Below, in pieces: positions 1 through 10,652 of a stretch of DNA of 64,000 bases. Each line of letters begins with the position of its first letter. Positions within the stretch are counted from its first letter, which is position 1. The position numbers and the translations under genes are program-made. The DNA comes from Paraspadella gotoi (Eukaryota; Chaetognatha): the NCBI GenBank assembly GCA_051294375.1, contig CM119264.1, positions 30,231,656 through 30,295,655 of the forward strand, written 5' to 3'. The notes under the pieces are model-generated. The model was not told where the DNA came from and did no database searches. It worked only from the letters and a program-made list of their open reading frames with translations.

Positions 1-80
1 TCGATTTAAAATATTGAATTTTATTTTTTTTCTCTTTTCCAATTTTTCTTCTCTTTCTCATTACAAGAGAAAGAGAAATG

Positions 81-191
81 GGCTCTCTTTTCTCAAAGTG
101 CCCCATTCCTGTATTTTAATCTCATAAACCCTAACCATAACCTCTAATCCGAATTTAAAATAAAATGAGACGTTTTGGGAAAATTAGGTTC
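81..191. mobile_element. R1 element copy A (short TIR element with telomere-like core)
   Basis: The left end (81-110) and the reverse complement of the right end (165-191) share the pattern GGC..TTTTC..AAA..C..CATT. The core at 120-150 has AAACCCTAACC and similar degenerate CCCTAA-type words. The ends match those of copies at 20.7, 22.9, 32.1, 35.8, 54.4 and 55.8 kb, so I treat it as one family. This is the shortest copy, with no coding capacity, as expected for a MITE-like non-autonomous element. The superfamily is not recognised and no clear target-site duplication is seen. Confidence 0.6.
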
Positions 192-368
192 GATTGTCTC
201 GATTTGCCCAACGCAGAAATAAAAAAATCTCCGCCACCCTCGGGGGACTGAACCATCTTTAGCAAATTCTTGCCCTCGAAAAAAGGGGGCAGCACCTGGA
301 GTCGACTCTCTTCGCCCCTGCCACCCACTCACCCGTCACCACAACCGCCCCCCACTTGGGTCGAAAGG

Positions 369-655
369 NNNNNNNNNNNNNNNNNNNNNNNNNNNNNNNN
401 NNNNNNNNNNNNNNNNNNNNNNNNNNNNNNNNNNNNNNNNNNNNNNNNNNNNNNNNNNNNNNNNNNNNNNNNNNNNNNNNNNNNNNNNNNNNNNNNNNNN
501 NNNNNNNNNNNNNNNNNNNNNNNNNNNNNNNNNNNNNNNNNNNNNNNNNNNNNNNNNNNNNNNNNNNNNNNNNNNNNNNNNNNNNNNNNNNNNNNNNNNN
601 NNNNNNNNNNNNNNNNNNNNNNNNNNNNNNNNNNNNNNNNNNNNNNNNNNNNNNN
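369..655. other. Assembly gap (287 N)
   Basis: A run of N. The flanks are CT-rich unique sequence on the left and TCTCTCCAGAG on the right. Nothing can be said about its content. Confidence 0.99.
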
Positions 656-756
656 TCTCTCCAGAGAATCATTGTGATCGCGACTTTTCTTCGCGCTGTG
701 ACTCTGATTATTCTCACGAGGAAACTGAATTCGAATGGTTCCCCCTTTTTAGAAAA

Positions 757-843
757 CCACACTCCACAGGGCTTCACAAAATCTCCTAGTCCACACTCCA
801 CAGGGCTTCACAAAATCACAGAGTCCACAGAGTTTCACAAGTT
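757..843. repeat. 34-bp tandem repeat, about 2.5 copies
   Basis: The word CCACACTCCACAGGGCTTCA starts at 757 and again at 791. A diverged partial third copy (TCCACAGAGTTTCACAAG) follows. This is a simple local duplication. Confidence 0.8.
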
Positions 844-1229
844 CGGTCGGTGAAGGTACTCCAACTTCCGTGATCACATTTCTCCCAATGCTCACGTCCA
901 TGTGCACCAATCTTGTCACTCATGTACCCATGACGTAGATTAGTATAACTCCACATCCCAATTTATGGACGCTTAACTATTATCTCCTTCCGAATCAGAA
1001 ATTTCATTTTTTTCATTAAGTAATTTCGTCATTTTTTAGGAACCTGAATTTTAAAGTATCAGAAGGCGGTTATTCAGCGGCTTTTTTTAATCTTTTGTAA
1101 AATATATAAATAATTATTTATAGTACATTCGTTCATTGTAAGGACTCTTACAATTTTTATACTGCCCCATAATTGCGCTAACTTTGCACCGCATCACTTT
1201 TATCAATATCATGATTCATTTTTTTCAGC

Positions 1230-1303
1230 GATAGTTATCCTTCATTTTTTCGATAGTTATCCCTCCTTGTTTGATAGTTATCCCTCTCTCAGCGATAGTT
1301 ATC
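1230..1303. repeat. Four phased GATAGTTATC motifs
   Basis: GATAGTTATC occurs at 1230-1239, 1252-1261, 1273-1282 and 1294-1303, so the starts are 22, 21 and 21 bases apart. Each motif is GATA followed by its inverted complement TATC with two bases between. The intervening bases are T/C-rich and less conserved than the motif. It may be a minisatellite or a cluster of paired GATA-factor sites; binding is inference only. Confidence 0.75.
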
Positions 1304-1385
1304 CTTCCTTTCCAGGTTCCTTCCTTCTTTTTCATTCGTCTTCATCCTCGTGACACATTTTTTCGTGTGACGTTACTAAAGTAAG

Positions 1386-1719
1386 ATATCGTTGTTGTTG
1401 TCGTCATTTTTGTTGTTGTTGTTGTCAACGTTTACCTCTCTCTCTGCTGCTCGTCTTTCGCGCGATCATCTTTCAATGTTGTCGAGTTCCTCGTCGTTGC
1501 GACAATCGTGGTTGTCGTCGTCGTCGTCGTCGTCGTTGTCATCTATTTCGCAACTCGTCAGGTAAAAAGCAATGTCGTTTGTGGTCGAGATAAGAATGAT
1601 GAAGGATGAGGAGGAGGAGGAGGAGGAGGAGAAAGAAGAGAAGGAGGATGAGTAGGAGGAGGAGGAGAAAGAAGTGGGTGGAAGATGTGAGGCAGAAGGA
1701 AAACGGTAGGAGGAAAGGT

Positions 1720-1770
<51 letters not shown>
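1386..1770. repeat. Microsatellite cluster (GTT/GTC, GGA, GA)
   Basis: In order: GTT/GTC triplets (about 1390-1425), (GTC)n near 1513-1540, (GGA)n from about 1608 to 1675, and (GA)n from about 1725 to 1770. Open frames across this block are poly-Arg, poly-Ser or poly-Asp translations and are not credible genes. Confidence 0.9.
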
Positions 1771-1772
<2 letters not shown>

Positions 1773-1824
1773 TGAAGTGATGATTTATCCAATTCAATTC
1801 TGAAGTCGCGTGATTCTATTATTT

Positions 1825-1985
1825 CTTCCTCCTCCTCCTCCTCCTATTGATTATCATGTGGTCTTCCTCGTCCACTTTGCCTCTTTCTCATTGGATCTCC
1901 AAAAACGCGTGATTTAGACGACGAAACCTTTTTCCGTAACATTTTTACCTAAGTTTCCTTATTTAACGTAATAACTATGTATATA
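1825..1985 (+). repeat. Dispersed repeat family R2, copy 1
   Basis: A TCC-rich lead is followed by CTCTTTCTCATTGGATCTCC, then ACGCGTGATTTAGACGACG and CCTTTTTCCGTAACA. The same order of words recurs near 58.0-58.14 kb and, more diverged, at 19.67-19.81 kb. No coding potential or end structure was found. Confidence 0.7.
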
Positions 1986-2055
1986 GGTTGACAGAGAGAC
2001 AGACAGACTGAAAAGTAATCCTCTTAAAGTTTCGCTTTCCGACGCGACTAAGATA
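1986..2055 (-). repeat. Dispersed repeat family R3, partial copy
   Basis: Read on the minus strand it runs TTAGTCGCGTCGGAAAGCGAAAC, a variable block, then CAGTCTGTCTGTCTCTCTGTC. It shares the order TAGT(C/T)GCG..GAAACT..(CTGT)n with the fuller copies at 5.33-5.54 kb (plus strand) and 33.4-33.64 kb (minus strand). Confidence 0.5.
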
Positions 2056-2089
2056 AGAGAGAAATTGCTATGGAGTATGGATTGTGTCG

Positions 2090-2475
2090 GGCAGGTCAGG
2101 AAATGGGAGAAATGGCAAAAAGGAAAGGAGATACAGGGGAAGAAAGGAAAGGAGGGAGGGAAAGAAAGAAAAGAAAGTAGAGGGAAAGAAAGGAAAGTTA
2201 GAAGGAAAAACGAAGCAGAAATATGAAAGGGTTTTAGGCTCGGAAGGTAAGGAGGTTGAAAAGGCGAAAATGATGAATGAACAACAAGAGAAAAGAAGAG
2301 GTAAGTTTATGAAAAAGACTAATATTAAATGGAGAGAAGAGTAGGATAGAGGAGTTAAAGGAGGAAGAAGGAAAGAAAAGAGAAAGAAAAAAGATAGAAA
2401 GAAGAAATAAGGGAGAAGAGTGAAAGAAGGAAGAGAGAAAGAAGAAAAAAGAAAGAAAAAAGAAAGAAAAAAGAA
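2090..2475. repeat. Polypurine (GGAAA-type) tract
   Basis: About 380 bases almost entirely A and G on the plus strand, dominated by GGAAAG and GAAGAAAG words. The reading frame here is Lys/Arg/Glu repeats and is not a convincing protein. Strong strand asymmetry makes it a candidate triplex (H-DNA) former. Confidence 0.85.
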
Positions 2476-2769
2476 AGAGGATGACGCGCGAGAGATAAAC
2501 GAGGCCTAATTAAGGATTTCTCGGAAATGCGGACGAGAGAAAATTTGGCGCCGTCGATGGAAGATTCGCCATTTTGAAAAAAAAAAGAAAAAAGAAAAAA
2601 AAAACTGGGGAATTCGTTATGAGTTGATCTGTCTGAATGGGGAGGATCGTTAATTAGAAATGACGAGAAAATTCTGAATGATGAGTTCATTTTTCTAGAC
2701 AAGATTTTTTCCCCCCTTTTTCTCATTTTAGGGGAAAAAATCGTTAACATCAAATTTAAAAAGAAATAT

Positions 2770-2965
2770 AAAATCTGATAGGTTTAATTTAAAACGTTTA
2801 TAAAATACCCTGACAAAATATGATTTAAATATAAGTTTGAAAATAAGTTTTAAATTTATTTTCATAATGAGATATTGATAAAAAATTAACATCTGATAAA
2901 AATCTTATAAAAGATTTATAATTTAAAACATTTATAAAATACCAGGACAAAATATGATTAAAATA
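2770..2965. repeat. AT-rich tandem duplication, ~134-bp period
   Basis: The words TTATAAAATACC and ACAAAATATGATT(A)AAATAT occur near 2798-2835 and again near 2932-2965, 134 bases apart, with an ATCTGATA word before each. It is an old local duplication in AT-rich DNA with no gene signal. Confidence 0.65.
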
Positions 2966-3088
2966 TGATTAATTACCTGAACGTACGAAAGTGAATCTCA
3001 TTTATGGAATTCGTTCCATCACGAACAGGATATCAGATGAAATATGTTGACGCTGGGGCAAATAAACTCTTTCATTAAGAAGATGCTC

Positions 3089-3272
3089 ACTCTCTCTCTC
3101 TCTCTCTCTCTCTCTTCTTAAAAGCTTTAAAGTCCGGAGGTAAAATCCCTAATAGCGCCGCCTCTGAATGACGCCGGTGACTCTCTTTATTGTTTAACAT
3201 AACATTTTATTTATTTATATTTGATATATATAATATATTATCACATAGAAAGATAAAAAGTGAAAGAGAGAA

Positions 3273-3307
<35 letters not shown>

Positions 3308-3310
3308 GAC

Positions 3311-3343
<33 letters not shown>

Positions 3344-3475
3344 CAGACGGAGAGAGAGTGGAATCCAAGATGCCACACAATATCGTCATCCTATTCTCAC
3401 GCGTAACGTCGCTGGCTGAGACGAGACGGTCCGACCGACCGACCGACCGACCGACTGACCGACCGACTGACCGAC
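3089..3475. repeat. (TC)n, (GA)n and (CCGA)n microsatellites
   Basis: (TC)n lies at about 3089-3117, interrupted (GA)n at about 3263-3357, and a CCGA/CTGA tetranucleotide array at about 3431-3475. The stretch between them is AT-rich and featureless. Confidence 0.9.
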
Positions 3476-3848
3476 CAAAAATATCGCGAAATAATGATAT
3501 TTTTGTCATTTTGCTATTTTGTTATTTATATCGACGGTAGTCGTCGTCGTTGTTGTTGTTGTTGTTGCTACAGAATGGAAACGACTGAGAAAAAATAGTT
3601 TCATGGGTAAATCTTCATTCTTGATGAAATAATTAAACGAACAATCAAAAGATTACATTAAACAATTAATAAATATCTAAACTATTTTTAACGTAACATT
3701 GGCCGAAAATCTTGTTCTTTCGGCATATCTTTTAACTAAGTTAATGTCCAAGTCTAATTGAAGTAATATTAAGTACGTTTCTTATACTTTTAAACAATTT
3801 TTTTTTCAATTAATGTAGTAGAGAAATCGTTAACCCTTGTCAACCGAG

Positions 3849-4065
3849 TTAAATTGCCCTCTTTTAAATTTCCCTCTGTTAAATTGCCCTCTTTTTCAAA
3901 TTTCCCCCTTTTCAATTGCCCTCTTTTAAATTGCCCTTTTTTAAATTGCCCTTTTTTAAATTGCCCTCTTTTAAAATTCCCTCTTTTAAATTTCCCTCTT
4001 TTTCAAATTTCCCTCTTTTAAATTGCCCTTTTTAAATTTCCCTCTTTTAAATTGCCCTCTTTTTC
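3849..4065. repeat. TTTAAATTGCCCTC minisatellite
   Basis: About sixteen copies of a 13-17 bp unit in two alternating forms, TTTAAATTGCCCTC and TTTAAATTTCCCTC, with length changes in the T run. The array ends in a CTTTTTCTCTTAAG junction. Confidence 0.85.
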
Positions 4066-4136
4066 TCTTAAGCTTTTGCTTTTTACACTTTTTTTTCTAA
4101 TTCAGTTTCCTTTTTGTTTCTCACGAGTTTGTGACT

Positions 4137-4213
4137 TTGTCTCTGTCTCTCTCTTCTTCCGTGAGATGTCTCTGTCTCTGTCTGTCTCTGTCTCTCTCTT
4201 CTTCCGTGAGATG
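4137..4213. repeat. Short CTGTCT/TTCTTCCGTGAGATG duplication
   Basis: The word TCTCTTCTTCCGTGAGATG occurs twice, separated by a TCTCTGTCTGTCTC microsatellite. It is a local duplication only. Confidence 0.7.
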
Positions 4214-4324
4214 GATTGTCACAGTTAAACATTCACTCTAAAAAATGATGTTTACGAACTAACCGACGATTTCTCTTCGCGCTCTGACTCACTGTCCCAC
4301 TTCCAGGTAATCCGTTCGATCACG

Positions 4325-4573
4325 GACAATTTATCACTCACTCGCTTACTGGCTTCACTCACTTACTCAATCACTCACTCACTCCTAGCCTCACTCAATC
4401 ACATACTCACTTTTTCAATCACTCACTCACTCACTCACTCACTCACTCACTCACTTACTTTTTGATTCAAAGACACACACCATTTTACTTACTAATTTAC
4501 TCACTCACTTACATACTAACTCACCAACTCAATTTATACTTACTCTTTTTATTCACCTTTTGTATTCAGATTT

Positions 4574-4610
<37 letters not shown>

Positions 4611-4653
4611 CTCTCTCACTATTTTTATCACCGTCGCCCCATTCATCTTCTAA

Positions 4654-4702
<49 letters not shown>
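4325..4702. repeat. (ACTC)n block followed by two (TC)n tracts
   Basis: Imperfect ACTC/TCAC tetranucleotides run from about 4325 to 4530, cleanest at 4415-4455. (TC)n tracts follow at about 4574-4610 and 4652-4702. Confidence 0.9.
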
Positions 4703-4706
<4 letters not shown>

Positions 4707-4739
4707 TTTCTTCTTCAATTTTCCCTTCCGCTTTCAGAT

Positions 4740-4885
4740 TCCGCGCATGCGCGCTTCGCGTGACATCGCACGAGCTTGTCTTGCGCACGCAGCGGTGGCG
4801 TGTCAATCGCACGTCTGGGCGGACGGGCGGACTTCCTGTTCGCGCTTGCGCTCTCTGCCGGGGAACGCGCGCGTAGGCGGGTCAA
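4740..4885. promoter_or_regulatory. CpG-rich patch with an NRF-1-like palindrome
   Basis: About 145 bases with many CG dinucleotides, in sharp contrast to the CT-rich DNA before it. GCGCATGCGC at 4743-4752 is exactly the palindromic NRF-1 consensus; CGCGCGTAGG lies near the right end. Such patches often mark promoters in animal genomes. No downstream gene is recognisable here, so a promoter role is only a possibility; an unmethylated repeat fragment is an alternative. Confidence 0.25.
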
Positions 4886-4987
4886 AAAATCAGGGGAAAT
4901 TCATTTTAGAGGGCGGAGAGGGGAAGCAATGGTGGGAGAGAGGGGGACGAAGGGAGTGAGAGAGAGGTGTGAGCGAGTGATTAAGTA

Positions 4988-5143
4988 AGAGAGAGAGAGA
5001 GAGAGAAGAGGAGACGAGAGAGAGGAGAGAGAGAAAGAGAGAGAAACAGNNNNNNNNNNNNNNNNNNNNNNNNNNNNNNNNNNNNNNNNNNNNNNNNNNN
5101 NNNNNNNNNNNNNNNNNNNNNNNNNNNNNNNNNNNNNNNNNNN
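4988..5143. other. (GA)n tract running into a 94-N gap
   Basis: Interrupted GA repeats (about 4988-5049) precede N at 5050-5143. The gap most likely starts inside the microsatellite. Confidence 0.9.
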
Positions 5144-5327
5144 TTCGTCGATTTTGGTTTCACCGCGTGAGAATCACAGCCACGCCCTCTTCCCTCACGC
5201 CCTCCTTTTCTCTCCTCTCTCCAATCCTCACTGTCACGGATGACATACGGGTTTACGCTTTTCACGCCCAACATCCGGGTTGTCATTAATATTTTTTCGG
5301 TTCGGTCGACGCCGCACGACTTTTGAT

Positions 5328-5545
5328 AAGCGTTATTTTTCTTTAGTTGCGCCGCGAGTGCTCGGGGAGAAACTCAAAAAGTCCTTTTTTGGTCTGTCTG
5401 TCTGTCCGTTTATGCGTCCGTCTCTCTGCCTCTCTGTCTGTCTGTTGGTCTGTTCCACGCTGGGGCAACTCGGCCAATACTAAATCATTTTAAGAAATCC
5501 TTTGGAGTAAGTCGGCTTTCGCTTAATTATTTTACTTAATACTTT
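5328..5545 (+). repeat. Dispersed repeat family R3, fuller copy
   Basis: It reads TTAGTTGCGCCGCGAGTGCTC, then GAAACTCAAAAAGTCC, a CTGT/CCGT microsatellite (about 5392-5455), TGTTCCACG and a TTGGAG-TAAGTCGGCTTTCGC tail. The minus strand of 33.4-33.64 kb has the same order with similar spacing. The two microsatellites differ in unit (CTGT here, CGGT there), so the flanks define the family. Confidence 0.6.
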
Positions 5546-5749
5546 AAAACTACGTAAGAAATCTTAAGATGCGTATGTCGCATACTTGTGAACTCACGTG
5601 ATCATCTGGAAATGAAATCAGGAGAGAAAGTCACTTCGGCCAAAACGACTTTCACTTCACGCTTCTTCTTTCTCTCTTTCTTTTTACGGTTTTAAGATTT
5701 TCACTTTCACAGTTTTACAGTTAAGTCTTCCTCGCTAGATAAGCTTTCA

Positions 5750-5751
5750 TT

Positions 5752-5788
<37 letters not shown>

Positions 5789-5999
5789 NNNNNNNNNNNN
5801 NNNNNNNNNNNNNNNNNNNNNNNNNNNNNNNNNNNNNNNNNNNNNNNNNNNNNNNNNNNNNNNNNNNNNNNNNNNNNNNNNNNNNNNNNNNNNNNNNNNN
5901 NNNNNNNNNNNNNNNNNNNNNNNNNNNNNNNNNNNNNNNNNNNNNNNNNNNNNNNNNNNAGAGAGAAAGAGAGAGAGAGAAAGAGAAAGAGAGAGAGAA
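5750..5999. other. (GA)n microsatellite with internal 171-N gap
   Basis: GA repeats on both sides (5750-5788 and 5960-5999) of N at 5789-5959. The gap is very probably the unresolved middle of one GA array. Confidence 0.95.
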
Positions 6000-6061
6000 A
6001 GAGACTCTCGATTTATTCCAGGGAAATATCGCTGACGATGACGAATTCTCTCTGCGAATGA

Positions 6062-6460
6062 AGAGAAAGAGAAAGGAGAGTAAAAAGCAAAGAAAAAAGC
6101 AGAGGAAGAAGCAAAGAAAAAAGCAGAGGAAAAGCAAAGAAAAAAGCAGAGGAAGAAGCAAAGAAAAAAGCAGAGGATAAAGCAAAGAAAAGAGCAGAGG
6201 AAGAAGCAAAAAAAAAGCAGAGGAAGAAGCAAAGAAAAAGAAGAGGAAGAAGAAAAGAAAAAAGCAAAGAAAAAGCAGTGGAGGAAATAAAAAAGCAGCG
6301 GAAGAAGCAAAGAAAAAAACAATGAAAAAGTAGAGGAGGAAATAAAAAAGCGAAGGTAAATGCGGAGGAAGAAGTAAAGAAAAAAAGCAGAGGCAGAAAA
6401 GAAAAAAAATGTGAGAAAGAGGAAAGAAATAAGCAAAGAAAGAGCAGAGAAATTTAATGA
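6062..6460. repeat. Purine minisatellite, AGCAGAGGAAGAAGCAAAGA unit
   Basis: About 400 bases of a 20-26 bp unit alternating AAAGAAAAAAGCAGAGG and AAGAAGC, more degenerate toward the right end. On the minus strand it translates as Phe/Leu/Ser-rich pseudo-hydrophobic peptide, which is an artefact of the repeat. Confidence 0.85.
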
Positions 6461-6638
6461 TTTACTGAAACTGTTATTGATTAAAAATAAATTTTTCGCT
6501 TTTATTAAATGCAGGGTAAGGTAAGGTAAGTTAGAGGCTTAGTAGAATTTACCTTATCTTTTGCGGTGGGAAGGACAAAGCTGCGCCATTTTATAATCGA
6601 CTCGAGAGAAAAAGTGGGATTTTCGAGTTAGTTGTTAT

Positions 6639-6640
6639 CT

Positions 6641-6684
<44 letters not shown>

Positions 6685-6710
6685 TTCGTCGTCGTCCTCA
6701 TCTTTTTCTC
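6639..6710. repeat. (TCG)n microsatellite, ~22 copies
   Basis: A nearly pure TCG array with one TCT interruption near the right end. Similar TCG/GTC arrays recur across the window. Confidence 0.95.
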
Positions 6711-6774
6711 GAGTGAATGAGATTATAAAAACGAATTTAGGGTTTTTTCTTTTTTCTTTTTTCTTTTTTCTTTT

Positions 6775-7396
6775 TTTCTCTTTATTTTCTTTTCTTCATT
6801 TTTTTTCTTATTCGACGAAAACCGAAGACAAAACTCGATTATTTCGCTCGAACGAAAAAATAATTTAATTCTAAACCGAAAATAATTTTCATACGAAATT
6901 TTGTTTAAAACAATAACAAGCAAATGTGGTCGGTTNNNNNNNNNNNNNNNNNNNNNNNNNNNNNNNNNNNNNNNNNNNNNNNNNCCTCCCCCTCCTCCTC
7001 CACTTAACCTTCGTCGAGTCTTATTAATCAAACTGAAGTCGCAAACCATTAATTTCTTCTTCGATTCACTATCAGCGTCCACATCTCTCGAAACGCCCGA
7101 AGGGTGGCGCCCCCTTGATCGCCCCATTAGTCACTCGCTCTCGATCTCGTTCTTACTCTCTCTCTTGCTTTGCTTTGCTTTTTTTTTTTGCTTTGCCAAG
7201 CTCTGACTAGCTTTGCTTGCTTTTTTTATTTCTTTCTTTCTTACCTTCTCTCTCTCTCTCTCTCTCTCCCTCTCTATCTCCTCAACTTTAAAAATAACTC
7301 TCTTTCCGAAAAAAGAAAAGTTCTACCTTTAAGTCTAAGAAGATAAATGACACTGAATTTGGTAGACGCGTCGGATTACGAATCCAATTGAGAATT

Positions 7397-7468
<72 letters not shown>

Positions 7469-7564
7469 CCAGGTGTCCGCCTTCGCTCTTCCAACGTCAA
7501 CGTCACGTAACGTCGTCCGCGTCATTCGTCATTGTCGTCTTATTCCATCGCGCCGTCATTTAAG

Positions 7565-7610
<46 letters not shown>

Positions 7611-8464
7611 AGTTTTCGTCGTCGTCGAAGTTTTCGTCGTTCTTTGTTCTCTTTCGTCGACGTCGTCTTAATATTCGAATTCTCGTCTCTGATTGGTTGT
7701 CATACGACAGCCAACGTACCAATGAGAGACCAGGAACCGTTAAAGTGGAACTCCAACTTTGAAGTTTAAAGAATAAATTTTGAGGCTCGAAAATTGAGTT
7801 GAGGGAAAAAATAAGACGGAAGAAAAAGAAAATGAGTGGAGGAGGAAAAAAAGGAAAAGGAGGAAGGAAGAGAAAGAGAAAAGGTGAAGAAAAAAAGAAA
7901 TAAAGAAAGGAAATAATAAAAAGGAAGAAAGGAGAGAAGAAGTGGAAAAGAAAAGTAAAATTGAGGCAGAAGGAAATAAAAGAAAATAATGATAATAAGA
8001 AATTAAAAAAGGAGGTAAAAGAAAATAGAAAAAGGAAAGAAAATAAGAAGAAAAAAGGAAAGAGAAAAAGAAAAGAAAAAACTGAGGAAAAAAAAAGAAA
8101 AAAGGAGGAAAAAGTAAAGAAAAAAGAGGAAAAAGGAAGGAAAAAAGGAGGAAAAAGGAAAGAAAAAAATATGAAGGTCCAAGAGGGAAAACGATAATAT
8201 TAGTTTTCAAATGGAGACGTTTCTTTTTTCGATAAACCATAAAAAAAAAGTTGGAATCGAATTTTTTCGCCAAGAAACTTCACATTTGGTGAATTCACTT
8301 TTCACTTTTTACTTTTTACTTTTCACTTTTTACTTTTTACTTTTCACTTTTCATATTTTAATTTTCTCCTTTTTTATCTTTATTTGACTCAATTTCTCAT
8401 CAGGTTTTATTTCTCATTACCTTTTCTTCTTATGAAATTAGTAGAATCAATATAAAAATTATCC
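6775..8464 (+). repeat. Segment beta, copy 1, left part
   Basis: It matches 15,824-17,957 in the same order and orientation: words such as AATAATTTTCATACGAAAT, TTCGTCGAGTCTTATTAATC and GTGGAACTCCAACTTTGAAG are shared. Copy 1 is shorter because copy 2 carries many one- to few-base insertions. Contents include (GTC)n at about 7398-7468 and 7567-7610, a polypurine block at about 7785-8190, and a CACTTTTTACTTTT array at 8288-8350. A 49-N gap lies at 6936-6984. No gene is seen. Confidence 0.85.
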
Positions 8465-8489
8465 NNNNNNNNNNNNNNNNNNNNNNNNN
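8465..8489. other. 25-N gap at a direct/inverted join
   Basis: Left of the gap the sequence is collinear with 17.96 kb; right of it the sequence is the reverse complement of 18.83 kb. Exactly 25 N is the same size as gaps at 19,807, 27,421, 47,244 and 51,294, suggesting a placeholder rather than a measured length. Confidence 0.9.
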
Positions 8490-9193
8490 GTCTCCTCTCT
8501 GCTGCTCTCGTTCCCAGCGCTGAGACACTCATTCGCAGAGAGAGAAGAGAGAGAGAGAGAAGAGAGAGGAGGAAAAAAAAAATTTGAAATGGATAAGTAT
8601 CCGCGCCAGTAATAACAATTTTTGAGTCTGCTGAGAATAAAAATGTTTTGAGAATCGGAGGGAAATGGAAGGGGGGGGCGGTTGGGGGGAAAGGAGGGGT
8701 GGTGGGATGTAGAAAGGGGGTGGTGGGTGGACAATAGGGTGGTGGGATTGTAGAAGGGGGGTGGTGGGGGTAGAAGAAGGGGGGGGGGGTGTTTTAGAAA
8801 GGAAGGTGAGGGATTATTAAACTGGATGAAGAGAGAAATTGAGACTCTTTCCGATGAATTCTTGAGATCAAAAATAAAATATTAAAGATGTATTTTGATT
8901 AGTAATAACTACGTTGTGGTCGCGCACGCACAATTCTGCCCACACCATAACGTGGCCGCTCAAATTCCTTTAAAAACCACAAAATTTCCTCTAACTGCTG
9001 TTGAGAGCCCACATAAAAAAACAATTAAAAATAAGAATAACGGATAAGTGAAGAGAAATGAAGCTAAAGAGAAATTGAAATGGAAATGATTTCAAAATTG
9101 TAACGTGAAAATTAATCTAGAGCTTAGGGAGTGGTACTTGTTAATACTTTGAAATGTTATAACTCAGCTTCATTGATTTTGAGGCAGGTAATG
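8490..9193 (-). repeat. Segment beta, copy 1, right part, inverted
   Basis: Its reverse complement matches 18,120-18,825: shared words include CTCAAAATCAATGAAG, GGCTCTCAACAG and AATACATCTTTAATATTTT. It contains a G-rich minisatellite at about 8665-8800 (GGTGGTGGGATGTAGAAAGG-like units and a G run near 8780). About 160 bases present in copy 2 (17,957-18,120) are missing at the join. The inversion may be an assembly error at the 25-N gap. Confidence 0.8.
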
Positions 9194-9645
9194 TATATGA
9201 GTGTGTGTTTTTCGTTGGTCGCTACCTTTCTGAGAGTATCTATATCGTAGGAGATTTTAATGTAGTCTTTTTAGGAAAATCAAGAAATGGAGGTAAGGCA
9301 TAAGGTAAGCATCGTTAAGTGATTAGAAACAGCAATGATCTTCTCAGTGGTAGAGCTCGCCTATGGCCACTATTCTAAATAACATGAAACGCATGCATAA
9401 AACCAATAACATATATAAAAAACCCCGACGATGGCCAACTAACAATTAATGCGATCTGTAATGAAAATAGAATCTATGATTAATGCAATAGCATTGAAAT
9501 AAAATGAACTGTATTTGTTTATAAATAAATACCGATTGTTTATTTTTAAAGACTTTTACAAAGGTAAATAAGGTCGACGGGACCACTACGACGAGAGTTT
9601 CTTGTCCAACCAGATACTTTCCCTTTATAAAATCTGAGCGTACCC

Positions 9646-9742
9646 GCACCCCCCCCGCCCCCCCGCCCCCCTCCCCCCCCCCCCCCCGCCGCGGCGCCCC
9701 CCCCCCACCCCCCCCCCCGCCCCCAAAAACCCCCGTCCCCCG
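9646..9742. repeat. Extreme poly-C tract
   Basis: Nearly 100 bases that are over 85% C on the plus strand, broken by single G, T or A. The longest pure C run is about 14. The minus strand is poly-G and could form G-quadruplexes. The predicted poly-Gly peptide on the minus strand is a translation artefact. Confidence 0.9.
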
Positions 9743-10650
9743 AGTGTCGTTTAGAATTAGGGACGCTTTCAAAGAGAGTCTTTCGCATCTTTTCTTTTTC
9801 TCTGCAAATAGCGTGGAACGAATGCAAAAACACGCGGTCCGCAGATCTCCTGCACAGTGACACAAACATCATCTCAATGACGAAACGCTTTTGCAGTGAA
9901 GGAACGATTCCCGCTGAAGTGGAGGGCGGCGAAATGGCAGAATTTTCCCTTGGTAATGAATTCCGGGCCAATGAATCGACCGTCGGAACAAGGCGCGCGA
10001 GATATGCATGGTGTCCCGCGGCGTTGAGAACAGGATTTAAGGAAGACTAGTGAAGTTGAACCAAATCGAGAGAACATCTTGGATCCATTTACTTTGAAAA
10101 GTGAATACAGAGTTTATGCTTAATTTTGTGAATATATGGTCATGCCATACTCGGAGAGTGAAGAGACGTTGGAAAATAATGGAGATGCGGCCGTTCGACG
10201 ACACGAAATGTGAGAAAAATTAAGTTTTCTTTGGCGCCTAATAATTCTTTAAGAGGGACATGAGAAAAGCCGCTGAAGAATTCGAAAATGTCACTCCTCT
10301 CACTTTATGATGGTGCCCTCGTCCGCAGTTGCTGGAACGAGACTGTGGAGGCAGGTTATTGAAGGGGAGGTATACATTTGGGCTCAAAATTGCTTGTGTC
10401 CGCGCATACACCTCTACTCTTCCAGCAGGAAAGCTTTTATCAAGAGAGAGCGTGAGGGAAAGGATGAGTGCTTCGCGGAGATAAAAGTTTGGCATCGCGT
10501 CCCAAAATGGTTGTACGCAAAAAGTCCCAAATAGGAATATAAGAGTGGGAACACAGAAAAAACTGAAGTTGGCAACAATTACGCCTGAAGGCGACCTACG
10601 TCCGAAGGCCAGCCATCGAAGAAAATGAACAAACAAATCGTTAGCGATTG
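9743..10650. other. Higher-complexity sequence, no recognised gene
   Basis: Mixed composition without microsatellites. Open frames of 60-160 codons exist on both strands (for example plus 10,307-10,534 and minus 10,238-10,726). The minus frame has no ATG at its start, the two overlap, and none contains a motif I recognise. It may be a decayed mobile element or intergenic DNA. Confidence 0.5.
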
Positions 10651-10652
10651 TT

